This document shows positions 16,093 to 16,393 of a stretch of 16,393 bases of DNA, in pieces. The position numbers and the translations under genes were made by a program. Numbering within the stretch: position 1 is the stretch's first letter; each line of letters opens with the position of its first letter. The notes beneath the pieces are model-generated. The model made no database searches and had not been told where the DNA came from. It saw only the letters and a list, made by a program, of their open reading frames with translations. The stretch covers positions 1-16,393 of the forward strand of contig CAJJNP010000063.1 of assembly GCA_905193145.1 (NCBI GenBank), given 5' to 3'. This stretch comes from an uncultured Odoribacter sp. (GTDB taxonomy: Bacteria; Bacteroidota; Bacteroidia; Bacteroidales; Marinifilaceae).

Positions 16093-16136
16093 TCCAATTA
16101 TAATTTATACTTTTACCTTGATTTTCTGTAATTGGA
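16093..16136. repeat. 8-bp inverted repeat directly upstream of mlaE
   Basis: TCCAATTA (16093-16100) and TAATTGGA (16129-16136) are perfect inverted copies separated by 28 nt. The right copy ends 7 nt before the mlaE ATG. The spacer contains near-matches to a -7 box (TACTTTTA at 16108-16115 and TACCTTG at 16114-16120). It could be an operator for a dimeric regulator, a leader hairpin, or chance in AT-rich DNA. The rest of the 142-nt intergenic region (16002-16143) shows nothing else beyond the manC box. Confidence 0.4.
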
Positions 16137-16143
16137 AGAGGAT

Positions 16144-16393
16144 ATGAAGTTTTTAACTAAATTAGGTTTATATATCATTTTTATCCGAAGGGCATTTGGA
16201 CGTCCTGAGAAGAAAAAGGTCTATATCCGGGAGTTGATATTGGAGTTTGAAAAATTGGGTCTGAACTCTATTGCATTGGTGGTGATAATATCTTTTTTTA
16301 TCGGGGCAGTGCTGACTTTGCAAACAGCCTATAATATGCAGAGTCCGTTGTTGCCACGGTATCTGATTGGGTATCTGACCCGTGAAACAATGT
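16144..16393 (+). CDS. mlaE: MlaE-family ABC transporter permease (5' part, cut by the window edge)
   Basis: The first 83 codons of an inner-membrane permease of the MlaE/YrbE family, which with an MlaF-type ATPase and an MCE-domain protein moves phospholipids between the inner and outer membranes. Visible are the N-terminal interfacial helix region (FLTKLGLYIIFIRRAFGRPE), the conserved stretch ILEFEKLGLNSIALVVIISF and the family-typical FIGAVLTLQTAYNMQ, followed by LIGYLTRETM. The ATG at 16144 is preferred over an in-frame TTG at 16132; an in-frame TAA at 16129-16131 bounds the frame. Partner genes would be expected just beyond the right edge. It is transcribed away from manC, and an inverted repeat lies immediately upstream. 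Confidence 0.88.
   Translation, partial: MKFLTKLGLYIIFIRRAFGRPEKKKVYIRELILEFEKLGLNSIALVVIISFFIGAVLTLQTAYNMQSPLLPRYLIGYLTRETM

Noticed and set aside
1..16393. Search for tRNA, rRNA, CRISPR arrays, transposases, toxin-antitoxin pairs or defence genes
   Set aside because: No repeated spacer pattern, RNA-gene motif, transposase signature, or nuclease or toxin-like small gene was found. Nearly all the DNA is filled by the listed genes and gaps of at most 142 nt.

Overview
The window looks like chromosomal DNA of a Bacteroidales bacterium (phylum Bacteroidota). Three things point there. Starts lack Shine-Dalgarno sequences and are preceded by A-rich leaders. Two promoters match the Bacteroidota consensus (TTG about 20 nt upstream of TAnnTTTG). 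The gene content fits: a tandem two-permease RND operon, mfd-coaX, and a TPR-lptC-CNNM string. The genus cannot be fixed from the sequence alone.

Layout, left to right. (1) Positions 1-180 hold the 3' end of an unrecognised gene. (2) Positions 218-7492 are a tight plus-strand efflux operon: a lipoprotein-type membrane fusion protein and two different RND permeases, joined by a 1-nt gap and an ATGA overlap. No outer-membrane TolC-like channel is visible in the window. (3) A new promoter (7505-7536) starts mfd (transcription-repair coupling factor), which must begin at a TTG codon. It is translationally coupled by ATGA to coaX (type III pantothenate kinase). (4) Another promoter (11621-11652) drives an exported TPR protein, the LPS-export lipoprotein LptC, and a CNNM/CBS/CorC-type membrane protein. 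This run ends in a strong bidirectional hairpin terminator (14879-14923). (5) On the minus strand is a single-domain mannose-1-phosphate guanylyltransferase (GDP-mannose synthesis). (6) Divergent from it, cut off by the right edge, is the start of an MlaE-type ABC permease for phospholipid transport across the envelope.

Functionally the window is mostly about the Gram-negative envelope: drug or solute efflux, LPS transport, nucleotide-sugar supply and outer-membrane lipid balance. Two housekeeping genes (DNA repair and CoA synthesis) sit in the middle. I see no mobile element, CRISPR array, tRNA, rRNA or defence system. I found no convincing new biological system. The best leads are the unusual proton-relay residues in both RND permeases, the TTG start of mfd within a 9-nt tandem duplication, and an inverted repeat directly in front of mlaE.
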